This document shows, piece by piece, positions 1 to 11,100 of a stretch of DNA of 64,000 nt. Positions within the stretch are counted from its first letter, which is position 1, and every line of letters begins with the position of its first letter. Where the stretch lies: contig JAGYXB010001002.1 in the NCBI GenBank assembly GCA_022495005.1, positions 744,001 through 808,000 on the forward strand, given 5' to 3'. The notes beneath the pieces are model-generated. The model saw only the letters and a list, made by a program, of their open reading frames with translations. It did not search any database and was not told the origin of the DNA. Position numbers and translations under genes: made by a program. Source of the stretch: Rhyacophila brunnea (taxonomy: Eukaryota > Arthropoda > Insecta > Trichoptera > Rhyacophilidae).

Positions 1-437
1 TTCACAAACACATGTGACTCAATGTACCACCCGACACAGCTTGAATGAGACATTTTAGTTTAAAAAAAACAGCTGGTGCTGAGGAGACATGCCGGGACAT
101 TGATGTCACATGACTAGCCGAAATAAATGAAAAAGTAGGTTCTGCATTCATCAGTAATGGAGGTAGGCTGATAAGATCCGACATAAATAGTGCACACTAA
201 ACTTTCTTAATCACACATTTATTTACACACTACCTTATTCAATTCCCATAGTATTAATTTAATATCGAATTTATTTGGTGACAGTGAAGTCTTTCTACCA
301 AGTGATATAATACAGATGGTTGAGAAAAAAAATAAACATCAAATGTCATATTAATGACTCATTTTCGTCAAAATCACTACATAGGAGTTATTTAATATAC
401 AGTGAATATGAAATATTAATCTATCAAGAGTAATAAC
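1..437. other. Presumed PSME3 intron 3 (partial)
   Basis: This lies downstream of the proposed exon 3 donor at 437 on the minus strand. A 60-codon open frame at 2-184 on the minus strand is not recognisable as any part of PA28 and shows no splice sites consistent with the missing exon. I see no assignable element here. Confidence 0.4.
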
Positions 438-665
438 CAGATTGGAATCCTCGACCAGCTCCCGGATGCGAGGTTTCACGACATGGATGAGGTCACAGAT
501 GGGTTTGTTGCACGTCACCGTGCCCGAGGGGAGGCTAAACACCCGCGTGCCCGACTGTGCCTGATCTGACTCTGACTCATCCTCCACTCGCGCTCGCTTG
601 GCTCCCGGCTGCGCGCAATTGTTGCTGTTCACAGCAATGGGGGCTGGCACGGGTATATTCAACTC
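438..665 (-). CDS. PSME3: PSME3 coding exon 3
   Basis: This is the most recognisable part of the gene. The acceptor is TTTCCAG at 666-671 and translation begins ELNIPVPAPIAV. Homology to PA28-gamma continues to RELVEDSN-L. The next conserved stretch of the family (the region around KMW in vertebrate proteins) is absent from the downstream open frame, so I end the exon at 438 before GTTATT. The frame stays open to about 351, but that tail does not resemble the family. The exon is richer in GC than its flanks, as expected for coding sequence here. Confidence 0.85.
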
Positions 666-3600
666 CTGGAAATTAATACATATTATGCACAGTATTAATG
701 ATGGAATGGTATAGCGAAATAATTATTTCTTATTCGTTGGATGATAGGGAGATTGCGATATCATGATTGTATCTTTTTGTGCTCTTAACATGAGTTTCAA
801 ATCGATTACAGCAGTAGTGTATTTCTCAAACATGTTCATACTTATCGACATTATTTATCACTAAAACTTTACCTACCGCTTCCCAGTGGCGATGACTCCA
901 TGCTAGCGATTATTTAAAGTCTATCTTTTTAATTAATTGCCTATTAACGTATTTAAATAACTTGATTATTTTATATTATACAAAAATCATACTATTTGCC
1001 AATGACATCTCGACACCCACAACTAACAAAGCAGTAACTCACTTTTGGTCATTTTTCACGAGCAAAATGAAAGTTTGAAAAATTCTCATATCGTAATGCT
1101 AAGAAGAAAATATCTGGTAATAGGGTTAAAAGACGTAGTTAGTGCTGACAATCAAGTATATTAATGTTTTATCTCTGTAAAACAACTGGAATTACACTTT
1201 TTATGAGTTACGACATGTCATAAAACAATATATTTCCAAAGAATAATGTTGTAACTCATATTACAACTTTTTCCGTGAGATGATTTAAAATAAAAATATA
1301 CTTTTTCATGGAATATTGTTGTAACTCAACTTTAAAACCCTCGCAGCATATGAGTACATACAAAAAACTACTCTATTTTTGTTCTGGCCACTGCAATTAT
1401 CAGAATAAAATACAAACGATACACCGATGACTTGCGAACATTTTGCCACAGAATAACTATTTTACATGTATGCAGTTATATTGTGAACTGATAAGATGGA
1501 GTAATTCAAGTTACTACATATTTTCTTACAGGTTGAAATGCAAAAAAAAAATAATTATAACCTTTTTCGAGTTCATATCTCTGCAACTGGTATACATAGA
1601 GATACAACGTTAATACAGGCAGAAAGAGTATTTTTTTCTTAGTATGCGTGATGTCGTAACTCAAAACAGCCAAAAAGTAAGTTACTGCTTTGTCTTGTGT
1701 CGATCTGACATATAAGTAGAAATGTAATATAAATTGACTGCCGGCTAGACAGACATGTATCTACTCCTACTGAGCCAATAGTAGACACTAATACGTAGCA
1801 TAAACCAACCCAATCACACAAAGGCTTCAAGTAATTTGGTACATTTCATGCATAGGTACAATACATACAAACAGGCACACATAATGTCAAAATCAGTTTC
1901 ATACTATAATGCAGTAGTTTCCAAACTCTATGTTACGCCTCCCTTTAAAAAAATCAAATCTTGGTGCCTCCCCTTTATTTCATTAAATAATACAGACACC
2001 TTTGTAAATAGTCAACAATGTACTAATACAAAAATATATAAAAATAAACAAGATTTTTGTTTGCTTCAATATATCTAGCGTAGAAATCATTTAACCGGAT
2101 AACTGCCGCCAGCGTACTAGCACGCTTTTCTATTCCGAGAACAGAGGGCCAGCCATGCAAAATGCACGTGCAAAGACGCAATATATCGGCAGAGGTCAAT
2201 GTTTTGAATATTTCAATCACTTTGCCCACACAGCGACATCGCTTAGGATCATGGTGTAATACTTACATTTGACATTTTCTATATTATCATCAACGAAACT
2301 ATTGCGTTTATTGTCGACTGTGAGCAAACGCGGCACCCATCTTGCAGAAATTTTTTTCATGCCCAATTTGTCATGTAAAATAGAAATGACTCTACCTTTT
2401 GAGATCCCTGTAACCTCAATTATCTCACTCAACTTTAATCTTCGGTCACTTAACACCATATCGTGGATTTTATTGATCATTTCTGGTGTAGTCACCTCTA
2501 CAGGACGTCCTGAGCGTGGTTCATCCTTTGTTGATGTACGACCACGTTTAAATTCATTTAACCAGTTATAAATAGTTGCAAGTGAAGGAGCAGATGTGCC
2601 GTGAACTAAATCCAACTCATTTTTTATTTCCTTTGCTGTTAACCCTTTTATATTAAAATGTTTAATAACAGCTCTAAACTCAATTTTCTCCATTTTTTTT
2701 TCCATTTTCCACAAGCAAATTTTTTTTTTAAATGTACGAGAAACACACAACAACCCGACCAATCTGATTGAAACTTCGCAGCATACTGAATCGGTAGTGC
2801 CGCTGCATGAAAACAAACCGCTTACAGTACTAGTCGCGCCACCTGTCGGCTTTTTTAAGGACTTATTGACCCACCCTCGTAAGTCAAGTTTCTGGGATAT
2901 TTGAACTTTTTTACATAAAGGTAAACCTTTTGATTGTCTTCTTTATCAAAATGGAAGGAACACAAAGTATGAGTGTAAACAGTGCAAAATAGCGCTCTGC
3001 GTTGAATCTTGTTTTGAGACATACCACACGGTAGAAGACTAATACTTTTTTTTTTAAATTCGTTATATTTTTATATGGTTTTAAGATTAAAGTAGCATAT
3101 TGTAGAATTACTTCTCATGCATTATCACGTTCTCATCTTTACTGTGACAACACTGACATTTTGTGAAACATTAAGTTTGATTTATTTGGATAAATAGTGG
3201 CGTAAATGGACACATCGTGTATTAATCTGGTAAGTCTATATGATGTAGTATTAATATAATGCCAAAAAAGGACTACGGTTTATTTTTTCAAAGAAATCGC
3301 GGCCCTCCGTATATGGCCATTCTAATACCTCTTGGCATAGAACAGGTTAAGTGGAGACATGGCGAACTTATTTTTTTTGTAATTCTGATTTCCAAAGCTC
3401 CAATTTTTTATGAATGCCTTCACTTTGTCTTTTTAAATCAGTGAATGCATTAGTGGTCCTTGCATTGATTTATTCACCCATTTTTTTAAATTCCAACCAA
3501 ATAGACAAGTTTAACAACAAAATTATCGTTCCTAAACAAATTTGCCTCAAATTTCAACATTATGATTTGACCTTTTCATTTAATTTTTTCACGAGATAGC

Positions 3601-6433
3601 CAGCGCACTTCACAATAGTATAGAAGTGAGGTATTATAAAATTAGTCTCCATATTTTCAGACAGGTTTGCAAACAAACTTTTATAGGACTGTTTTTTTGT
3701 GTAGTTTATAACTAGCGGCCATTTTATAAACTATGCATTTGCAAACTGCAAACCTGTAGCTACATTAATTGTGTTAAACTTTTCGCGCCGCTGCTATAAT
3801 GTGACCTGAGGCTGTTTGTATATTCCTATATACATTCTATTAACCCATCGCGCCCTATCGGCGCCGGTGTTACAGGATGCAGGACATGGTGAAAATCAAA
3901 AAAATTTTATCATATTTTGATTTTTTTTAAAGTTGAAATTACTTAATAATAGATGTAGCTATATACAGTCCAATATATTTTTTAAGAAATATTTGATTTA
4001 TAAAATCTATTTTTATTTTAATTTGTCAAAATAATGATCTGTTCGCTAAGTATGAGGTGTTTGAGACAGTTATAAACATAAAATTGCCATCCATCATCCA
4101 AATATCTTGAAGAGTATTATATTTAGCTCCAGTTTTAGTATATCTTCCTTTTATTATTTACTTCTATCAGGGACTTTTTTTTATCTAAGTATGTCATTTT
4201 GTATAAAAAAAGACTAAAAAACCCAAAAAACTATATTTGACATGTTTTTTTCATTCCACTTTTACACAAAGTTTACTTAAAATGTAAATACTTATTAACT
4301 ACGTAAATACTAGGAAAAATCAAAACCTATAAATATTTAAAAGATTTATTTGAATAATACATGAGTTATATCAATTTTAATAATCAGTGTGCCTTTTTAA
4401 GTGTTCCTGAAAAATTAATTCTGTCTGCAATGAGTTAATACTATAGACCGAGGGTACTTTATGGAATTTGAATTTCAATCCATTAGAATATCGTCGCTTC
4501 CATTGCAAAATTGTATATCTGCAAAATCTCAAGTTTTCAGGAGAGCATAAAAACAGTTTAAAAATGTATGGCACTTCAATCAATTCAAAAAAGGTTTTCA
4601 TAATTTCAACGAAAATGTAATTTTTGTAAATTGAGTTATTTTGCATGTGTGTAAAGGCGATTTTTGCTGTTTTAATTATACAAAAATGTCAAAAACGCAT
4701 ATTTTGCAGATACACAATTTTGCAATGGAAACGACGATATATACATTCATTTTGGCGCATTGGATTCGTCCTGTGGTCTGAGTGTCTGACTCTCATAACA
4801 GCACAATTTTTTTAGTCGATCTCGGATCACGGTTGGGCATTACTATTTTTGGTAAATGTGCCGCAGGTGCCCGCATGAGATTTTAAAACTTTCTTTTTAG
4901 ACCAAACCCAACCCAACCTAACAATAACCTAGTGTGTGATGATTAAAATTTTTCAATTAACAACTATTTGATCGAAAAGCATCTGCACCGACAGAAAAAG
5001 GTATTTAATATAATTGTCTACATAAAATAAACTGTTTTCGTAAAAAAAATTAATTATAAAAGCTCATGCGGGCATCTGCGGCATAATTACCCTATTTTTA
5101 ATATCTATTTTAGAGCCTGTTGTCTTTTTTTTCATCTAATACCTATGTATTATAGAAAGCTGGGTGCCTATCTTTGACAGGCACCCTCCGTCACTGCCGC
5201 TCACAGACATGTGTGGTGTGATATTAGTAATCAATCGTTAAACGTGTTTAGACACATACAACTTTGCCATAGGTACAAAATAAATTAAATTTTAAATGTT
5301 CGGGCAGGCGTCACTGCAATAGCGTTAGCCTCGCGCCGAAGTTTGAATTCTCTAAACAGTCTAAACCCATAAAAATGTTTTTTTTTCAAATGAATAGGCA
5401 TTTGTTTTGAAAGATTATGCGATTTTGTTTTATTTTATCACCCAAATAAGGAAGAAGTCAGCAATAAGCAATGTGTTATAAATTAGTGATAATAATAATA
5501 CGTGCAGTAGGCAATATTACATAAAAAAAACTTTTATTCATCTTACCTGGTGAACTTCGATGAAACTTCTCTCTTTAAAATGTGGTGTTTCCAACAGTTC
5601 GTTTAGTTTAACGATTTTTTCAGGAAATCCAGTGATAATCAGTTGCTCAGCTTTGGTTTTGAGTGCGTCCTTATAGTTCTGAACCTTGAAAATTAACAAT
5701 CAGATTCATTTTTTATCATGGGTGCTAAATTAACCTAAACAGAAAAGCCATGCCAATTGCCACATGAGACAAAAATACTTTGATGCTTTTCTGACAGTTC
5801 GACTCAAATCAATTTGTAAAACGATATTTTATAATTAATCGTTTAAATGAGATACGTTAAAATAAACATGAATGGTGCCGTTTGCCGATAATATTATTTA
5901 GACAACCAATAGCAGCATGAAAAGTGCATTTTTTTCATGATAATAAATTGCACAAGATATTATTTAAATCGGTCAGATGGACTGATAAAAGTTTTCACTT
6001 GTTAAGAAGCAGCACACATATTTGCAAACACATTAGGTTAGATCTATATATTATAATACCCAAATTAAAGGGCTAAAGTACGAAAAGGGATAAAATCACT
6101 TGAAAATGCCATTGAATGTATTTTGTGGCCAACTTACGGGTACGTTCTCCGTGAAACGTGGTTTTCCCATTTTGAAACGAAGTCGGCGTCAAGCGAAAAC
6201 TAAATTCTATGATACTGTAAGTTAGAATGAATTCGGTAGATAATGACTGGAAAACGTTATTCAGACTGAATGCCAAATACGCAAATGTTTTAACAAAGCC
6301 GTCGAGAAAAACGTCTACAACGCCGTCATCCGGAGTAGTCACTGTAGACAACTATGTATCTGTATCATAACAGACACTTTTTAATCATTTAAATTACAAA
6401 AGGCGGTCCTACCTTTTTTTCAGTATCTGCCAT
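438..6433 (-). CDS. PSME3: Proteasome activator PA28-gamma homologue, 5' part (3 coding exons)
   Basis: PA28-gamma forms a nuclear heptameric ring that caps the 20S proteasome and stimulates ubiquitin-independent degradation. Three minus-strand coding exons can be joined in frame: 6413-6433 (MADTEKK), 5547-5684 (46 codons, starting VQNYKDALKTKAEQL) and 438-665 (76 codons, starting ELNIPVPAPI). All junctions are phase 0 with GT donors and AG acceptors, although the last donor (GTTATT at 437) is weak. The product so far is 129 residues and follows the family order: N-terminal helix with FPEKIVKLNELLE, the NIPVPAPI segment, a basic KRARVEDESES loop resembling a nuclear localisation region, then GTRVFSLPSGTV and VKPRIRELVE. 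The activation loop and C-terminal helices, about half of the usual ~250 residues, must lie beyond the left edge. Intron 2 is 4.9 kb and holds a mariner fragment and small transposons. The divergent neighbour is METTL18. The family assignment is confident; the 3' end of exon 3 is less so. Confidence 0.88.
1026..1693. mobile_element. Inverted-repeat element with GTAACTCA repeats (MITE-like)
   Basis: The ends are inverted repeats: ACAAAGCAGTAACT at 1026-1039 and its complement AGTTACTGCTTTGT at 1680-1693, with weaker pairing further in. Inside, GTAACTCA recurs at 1034, 1251, 1321 and 1656, and once inverted near 1204. The units around 1251 and 1321 also share about 25 bp of flanking sequence, suggesting a partial tandem duplication. 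There is no coding capacity and no clear TSD. It sits in PSME3 intron 2. Confidence 0.5.
2301..2705 (-). pseudogene. Mariner transposase N-terminal fragment
   Basis: This is the DNA-binding half of a mariner transposase with no stops or frameshifts in the retained part. Catalytic aspartates are absent because of 3' truncation. The open frame continues another 20-30 codons at each side, but those residues do not resemble transposase. The family call rests on the SGRP and WVPRLL motifs and the CGAGGGT terminal repeat. Confidence 0.78.
2301..2879 (-). mobile_element. Truncated mariner-like transposon (5' half)
   Basis: A minus-strand open frame from ATG at 2705 encodes about 135 residues of mariner transposase N-terminus: a paired helix-turn-helix region including LATIYNWLNEFKRGRTS, DEPRSGRPVEV, and WVPRLLTVDNKRN. 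The frame diverges after this, so the DDD catalytic domain is missing. The outer end carries a terminal repeat beginning CGAGGGTGGGTCAATAAGTC (read on the minus strand from 2879), flanked by TA at 2880-2881. The opposite end is lost near 2290. Transposase fragment: 2301-2705. It is non-functional and lies in PSME3 intron 2. Confidence 0.8.
3661..3757. repeat. Short hairpin repeat
   Basis: ACAGGTTTGCA at 3661-3671 is inverted at 3747-3757, and GTTTATAA / TTATAAAC pair further inside. It could be a tiny foldback transposon or a chance structure. It lies in PSME3 intron 2. Confidence 0.3.
4491..4737. mobile_element. MITE with ~37-bp inverted ends and TA flanks
   Basis: The left arm, TCGTCGCTTCCATTGCAAAA onward (4491-4527), is the near-perfect complement of 4701-4737, with two mismatches. 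The element is flanked by TA at 4489-4490 and 4738-4739, as for Tc1/mariner-type insertions. It is 247 bp with no coding capacity and lies in PSME3 intron 2. Confidence 0.7.
5547..5684 (-). CDS. PSME3: PSME3 coding exon 2
   Basis: The open frame is bounded by acceptor TTTTCAAG (ending at 5685) and donor GTAAGA (5541-5546). It encodes 46 residues containing a lysine-rich helix and TGFPEKIVKLNELLE, matching the N-terminal helix region of PA28 subunits. It joins in phase 0 to both neighbours. It is too short to stand out by ORF length and is identified by splice sites and family similarity. Confidence 0.85.
6413..6433 (-). CDS. PSME3: PSME3 coding exon 1 (start codon)
   Basis: A seven-codon exon (MADTEKK) starts at ATG 6431-6433 and is followed by donor GTAGGA (6407-6412). 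The sequence upstream of the ATG (GTTGAAA) is compatible with initiation. It was chosen because it gives a phase-0 join to exon 2 and an N-terminus of suitable length for the family. So short an exon cannot be proved without transcript data. Confidence 0.65.
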
Positions 6434-6647
6434 TTTCAACTACAATAAATAAATTAATTACAAAAATATTACTATTATCTATATTACAAACAAAATATCC
6501 ACCAAATTAGAAGAAACGTGTTTATAGCCCCCCTGCCAGTTGCAGGTTTTCCTTTATCCCCACTTCCACTTGCCAGAACTAAAAATATTGTTCATATTTT
6601 ATGTTTACCATTCGCAGTACATAATCGCAGTAGTCTATGACCGATTA

Positions 6648-6978
6648 AGCCGCGTTGACACGGTCCAATTAGACTTGGATAGGAATAATTAGTATGAAGA
6701 TGTCTCATCCAAGTGACAGCTTCATAGGTACTATTTATTCCTATCCAAGTGACAGCTCCATACTATTTATTCCTATCCAAGTTAACTTGGATGAGTAGGA
6801 CGCGGTCCAAGTAGCTTGGATAGGAATAATTAGTATGAAGATGTCACATACGAGTGCCATCCAAGTTAACTTGGATAGGAATAAATAGTATGAAGCCGTC
6901 ATTTGGATGAGACATCTTCATACTAATTATTCCTATCCAAGTCTACTTGGATCGTACTTGGACCGTGTCAACGCGGCT
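6648..6978. mobile_element. Palindromic MITE with TTA target duplication (PIF/Harbinger-like)
   Basis: Terminal inverted repeats AGCCGCGTTGACACGGTCCA (6648 onward; mirrored ending at 6978) are flanked by TTA at 6645-6647 and 6979-6981. Internally it is built from multiple direct and inverted copies of a unit resembling CTTGGATAGGAATAATTAGT plus ATGAAG, alternating with TCCAAGT motifs, so the whole 331 bp is a nested palindrome. The 3-bp TWA duplication suggests the PIF/Harbinger superfamily; there is no transposase. Confidence 0.8.
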
Positions 6979-7524
6979 TTACGGCATAATCTTCACAACT
7001 TTATTAGGTAGGTACTATACCTTACCTAGGTAGTACCATTACATCATAATTATGATGATTATTAAATTATTTCTACTTGATGTCAGCTGTTGGTGAAATT
7101 GAAAAAAAACAATTGATTAGGTAGGTACTTTAATTATTATAACAATATTATTTATCCTACCTATCACGGTTTAACTTTCACTAAATATACCTACAAAATT
7201 ACCGATACGCTTATTACCTAGTTAATTATTCGTTACCTCCTCATTGACTAGGACGATTAGGTAGGTACTCATAATTTGATAAAGCTTACAAAATTATGCT
7301 TCGTTGATAATTATAATACGCTTTATATTGTTTAAACAATGTACCTACTATATGTACGATACTAAAGATAAAATAAAAGTTAAAGATCAAAAAGATAAAT
7401 GTTTCAATAAAATCATCGTCGCCCGATCTATGGCAACGTGTATAGCCACGATTCTGGCAAGTGGCAATACAATCGTTAACTGTCAAGAGTGTCAAGGCAA
7501 GTGTCAAAGTATATTAGTCTATGG

Positions 7525-7883
7525 CAGTGTTGCCAATCGTACTATAATTATAGTATTTGTACTATAATTTTGGTCCGCGTACTATGTACGATATAAAATA
7601 GGTATAGTACGCCCAAAATACTATAATTTTGAATATCGTACTATAATTTAATATAAAAGTATTATAATTTCGCATTTGCCATTTCGCAATCGAGTGGTCT
7701 TCGAAAATTTGGAAATCTGCGGCCCGCGGCGAAATATATCTCCTAAAAAAAACAAGCCGACTATGAAAAATTGGGAAAATTTTCATTTTCAACAGATGAC
7801 AACGCGTACTATATTTTATCCCCAAATACTATAATTTTTGAGGCTCTGTACTATAATTCCACTTTCAACATATGGTAACACTG
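7525..7883. mobile_element. hAT-like MITE with exact 8-bp target duplication
   Basis: The terminal repeats are CAGTGTTGCCA and TGGTAACACTG (one mismatch), flanked by identical GTCTATGG at 7517-7524 and 7884-7891. The interior contains six exact ACTATAATT motifs plus variants. It is 359 bp and non-coding. The 8-bp duplication and CAG...CTG ends are typical of hAT elements. Confidence 0.85.
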
Positions 7884-8072
7884 GTCTATGGCAAGAGTAT
7901 ATTATTATCTATGAGCATGTGTCAAGTATGAATGTCAAATAAGCGTAGAAGTGGTTCTATTTTTATTTTTCTCCACATTTAATTTTATTGCTAAATCGCG
8001 AAAAGTATTTTCGAACTATAAACGGAAATGATTGTATAAAGAACATTTAATTTTCAATTATCCAAGTCCACG

Positions 8073-8142
8073 ATGAACAATTTTAAATTTGGTTTTACAG
8101 TAGACAATGATGAAATTAAGGAACCGGATAATTTTGATAGAA
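8073..8142 (+). CDS. METTL18: METTL18 exon 1 (start codon)
   Basis: ATG at 8073-8075 opens a 23-codon stretch, MNNFKFGFTVDNDEI onward, ending in phase 1 at donor GTAAGT (8143-8148). The codon is completed by AA at the start of exon 2 to give lysine. An FxFGF-type N-terminus is common in METTL18 proteins. No in-frame alternative ATG upstream looked better. Confidence 0.85.
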
Positions 8143-11100
8143 GTAAGTATATTTAAATAAATCATAATAATATGCTATATAAAATCACTATAAACAGTAC
8201 ACTATTCAAATGACGAGCTAGCTTAAATAAAATAATAAATGAGGTAGTACCTACTGAAAGTAATAATTTATTATTTTTATCAATTTGATCATATTGAGAT
8301 CCAAAGTAAGGCAGGTATTTATTTAATGTAGGTAGGTATACCTATATATATTTTTTGAATAGCTAACCTATATTTTATATAGATCATAATAATAATTTGC
8401 GATGTAATAGAGTTCCCAAATGGAATGGAAACTGGACACAGATCGAAGAAGGGGCAATCGATGCACAAATATAGTCATCCAGTGGTACCTACCGAATAGG
8501 TACAAAATCTCTGCAAGGTAGACCCAGAGGCCGACCCTAGACCTAGACCAAAAGACCCCTAGCTTTTTCTAGGTGGTGTGAGATTTTACTATTGTGCACT
8601 GTAAATTTATTAATTAAATCAAAATAATTTAATACCCGGGCAATGTCATTATCGGTAGACGAAATCGTCAGATCCGACAGTCTTTCCTTGTACATAATGA
8701 AATGTAAATAAGTGAGTTTCAATTTAGTGAAATTACGTTCACCTTTAGCGACTTTGACGGGTATAGTTAGCAGAACCCGGAGTGCTGAGCATCTTACACA
8801 AAAATATCCCGCCAACTATTCTATTTAATAAGTTGAAGAACTTTTAATTGTTCTACTAAATATCAGTCTTTTAATGATGGGATATCAAAAGCACTCATAT
8901 ATATATTATGTATTGATTAATTAAATTAATTAGCTCACGAAAATAATAAAAAATCAGGGTAATTTTATAGTACTCCATATCGTTATTATGGTGGCACCGA
9001 AAAACAACCCAAAACTCAACACAACCTACTTATGTTTGAGTTACAGTAGGTTGTGTTGGGCTTTGGTTTGGTTTTTGGTCTTTCAGATTTATATTCACAT
9101 ATACCACAACCTCAATGGTGCAATTGGATATCAACCAAAATGTTGGTCATGCGTGGCTGACGACGACCTACTATACTGTGGGAGTTTTTTGTTTTTTAAA
9201 TCGGTTATGATGGTTTTTGTTACACATCAACCGGATTCATTCTGCTGGTGAAATTACTGTACTGAGGGTAAAAAAGTTTTACTTCAAAAATAGTGATTTA
9301 CAATTATTTATAATACAGAAGATGAAAGTCTTCCCAGAAAAGACAAGGAATGGTTTGATGCAACGGAGATGTACCCAAATGACAGGATGATCGAGAATAT
9401 TTACGAGTTCGTGGACAAGGCTGACATGTTTTTCTGCGGGGATCATGAAATAGGTCATGTTTTTTCGGATAATGCTTTGAAATATTTGGAAACGCAGTGT
9501 CAACCCCACGACTTGGAAAATACAGTATTGAAAGCCGAAAGCCAACATTCTGATCTATTAGAAGGAAAATATGAAGGTATTGTGTAACTGAAAATCTTTC
9601 TCCAAGAGGATCCCATCTTATTATTGCATGTGGTTTTATGTTTATTAAGTTTTCTGTAATGCAGCAAAAATATTTTTGAATGATTCATAGTTATATTTAA
9701 TAATATATTTTATATTTATTTAAAAAACTTTGATTATTACAAAAGATCAGGAAAGCTAAAAAATGCTCCCAAATTTGATGTTGACTGAAAATTTTTGCTC
9801 AGAATAATATACATTTTTGGAATGCAAAAGTTTGAAAACTGCTTTGTAAATTGGAAAAAATATTCGAAAAGGCGAAACTAATACAGATGAATGTTTAATA
9901 AATTTCAAAATAGCAAAGCATTATTGTCATTGACTTATTGACATTGATTAATTTTTTGGTTAACTCACATTTTGTTGCCATAAAGGCATAAATGATAGAA
10001 TTATGCCATTTTACACAACCACAATAAACGTGCGGTTTGATCTTGAACACGAAATATATCTAATATCACGTAATACTTGAAGAAGCACATTTTTTGTAAG
10101 TTAATTATTTGTTTATTTCTGCGTTTTAGGTGGATTGAAAGTTTGGGAGGGTACCACCGATCTGGCCGAGTATCTATGGAATGAAAAAATTACTTGGCAC
10201 AATACGAATGTTTTAGATCTTGGATGCGGTGCAGGAATATTAGGAATTATTGCACTTGTCTCGGGGGCAACTGTTCATTTTCAAGATTATGTAAGTGTGG
10301 GAAAATGGTAACTTATACATATAAAGTATAAATGATAAATTCTAATGGATTTAAGTTTTGTACTATTTCATCTGAGTCGTATTAATTTATTATATAAGTC
10401 AGAATTAATTGTATTCGTTTTCAGTGTGGTCACCTTTTGGTGAGTGCACATAGTGGCTTAAACCCGGGTCGCAAAAAACAACTCAAATGGAATAGTACAA
10501 AACTTAAATCCATTAGAATTTAAATTCCATCAGGTACCTTCGGTTGATAGTATTAATATTATAAATGATAACTTACTACCGTGACGGTTCTCCTGATTTG
10601 TTTATTCATATCGCTTAGTGCTGAAATAAGATTTTGATATCGTTAATAAAGTGCCATTAGCCATTCTGGTGTAGTGTCAGAAAACATTATTTATAACACT
10701 TAAAGATAGTCACATAATGTTTTTAAAACAAGGTTTTTTGTTAATTCTACGTTAACTGATTTATTTATGTTGACAGCTATTTTGGGCTGTGAATGCATCT
10801 TCCGAACGACATTAAGATTTCTTCGTATCGTGTCATCCCTATTGGATGTCGGCCACCGTCTATCATCTCTTTCCTTGAACAGTTTGCACTTGTACCGATC
10901 ACGAAGGTTTTTAAGCCACAAAATGCTGCATCATCCTCTGTTACATCGAACTTTCCATGAATAACGAGTTAGAAAATGCTGTACTTTTATCCTCTCATAA
11001 TGTGGCTGAGGTACTGCAGATTTTGGGTGTTGATACTTCATAGAATTTCTCGGTCCTTTCTCATTTGTTTGAGGACGTCAACATTTGTTACCCTGCCAGT

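Larger units (their letters stand above)
6434..8072. promoter_or_regulatory. Divergent intergenic region between PSME3 and METTL18
   Basis: This 1.6-kb interval separates two start codons pointing away from each other, so both promoters and 5' UTRs must lie here unless further 5' non-coding exons exist. It is AT-rich with no obvious TATA arrangement I would defend. Two non-autonomous transposons (6648-6978 and 7525-7883) occupy about 40% of it. Nothing else is recognisable. Confidence 0.5.

Noticed and set aside
2..184. 60-codon minus-strand frame at the left edge as a PSME3 exon
   Set aside because: It does not resemble the missing PA28 C-terminal half and has no suitable acceptor joining in phase.
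6073..6351. 92-codon minus-strand frame in PSME3 intron 1
   Set aside because: No family resemblance, no splice signals fitting the gene, and joining it would break the conserved N-terminus.
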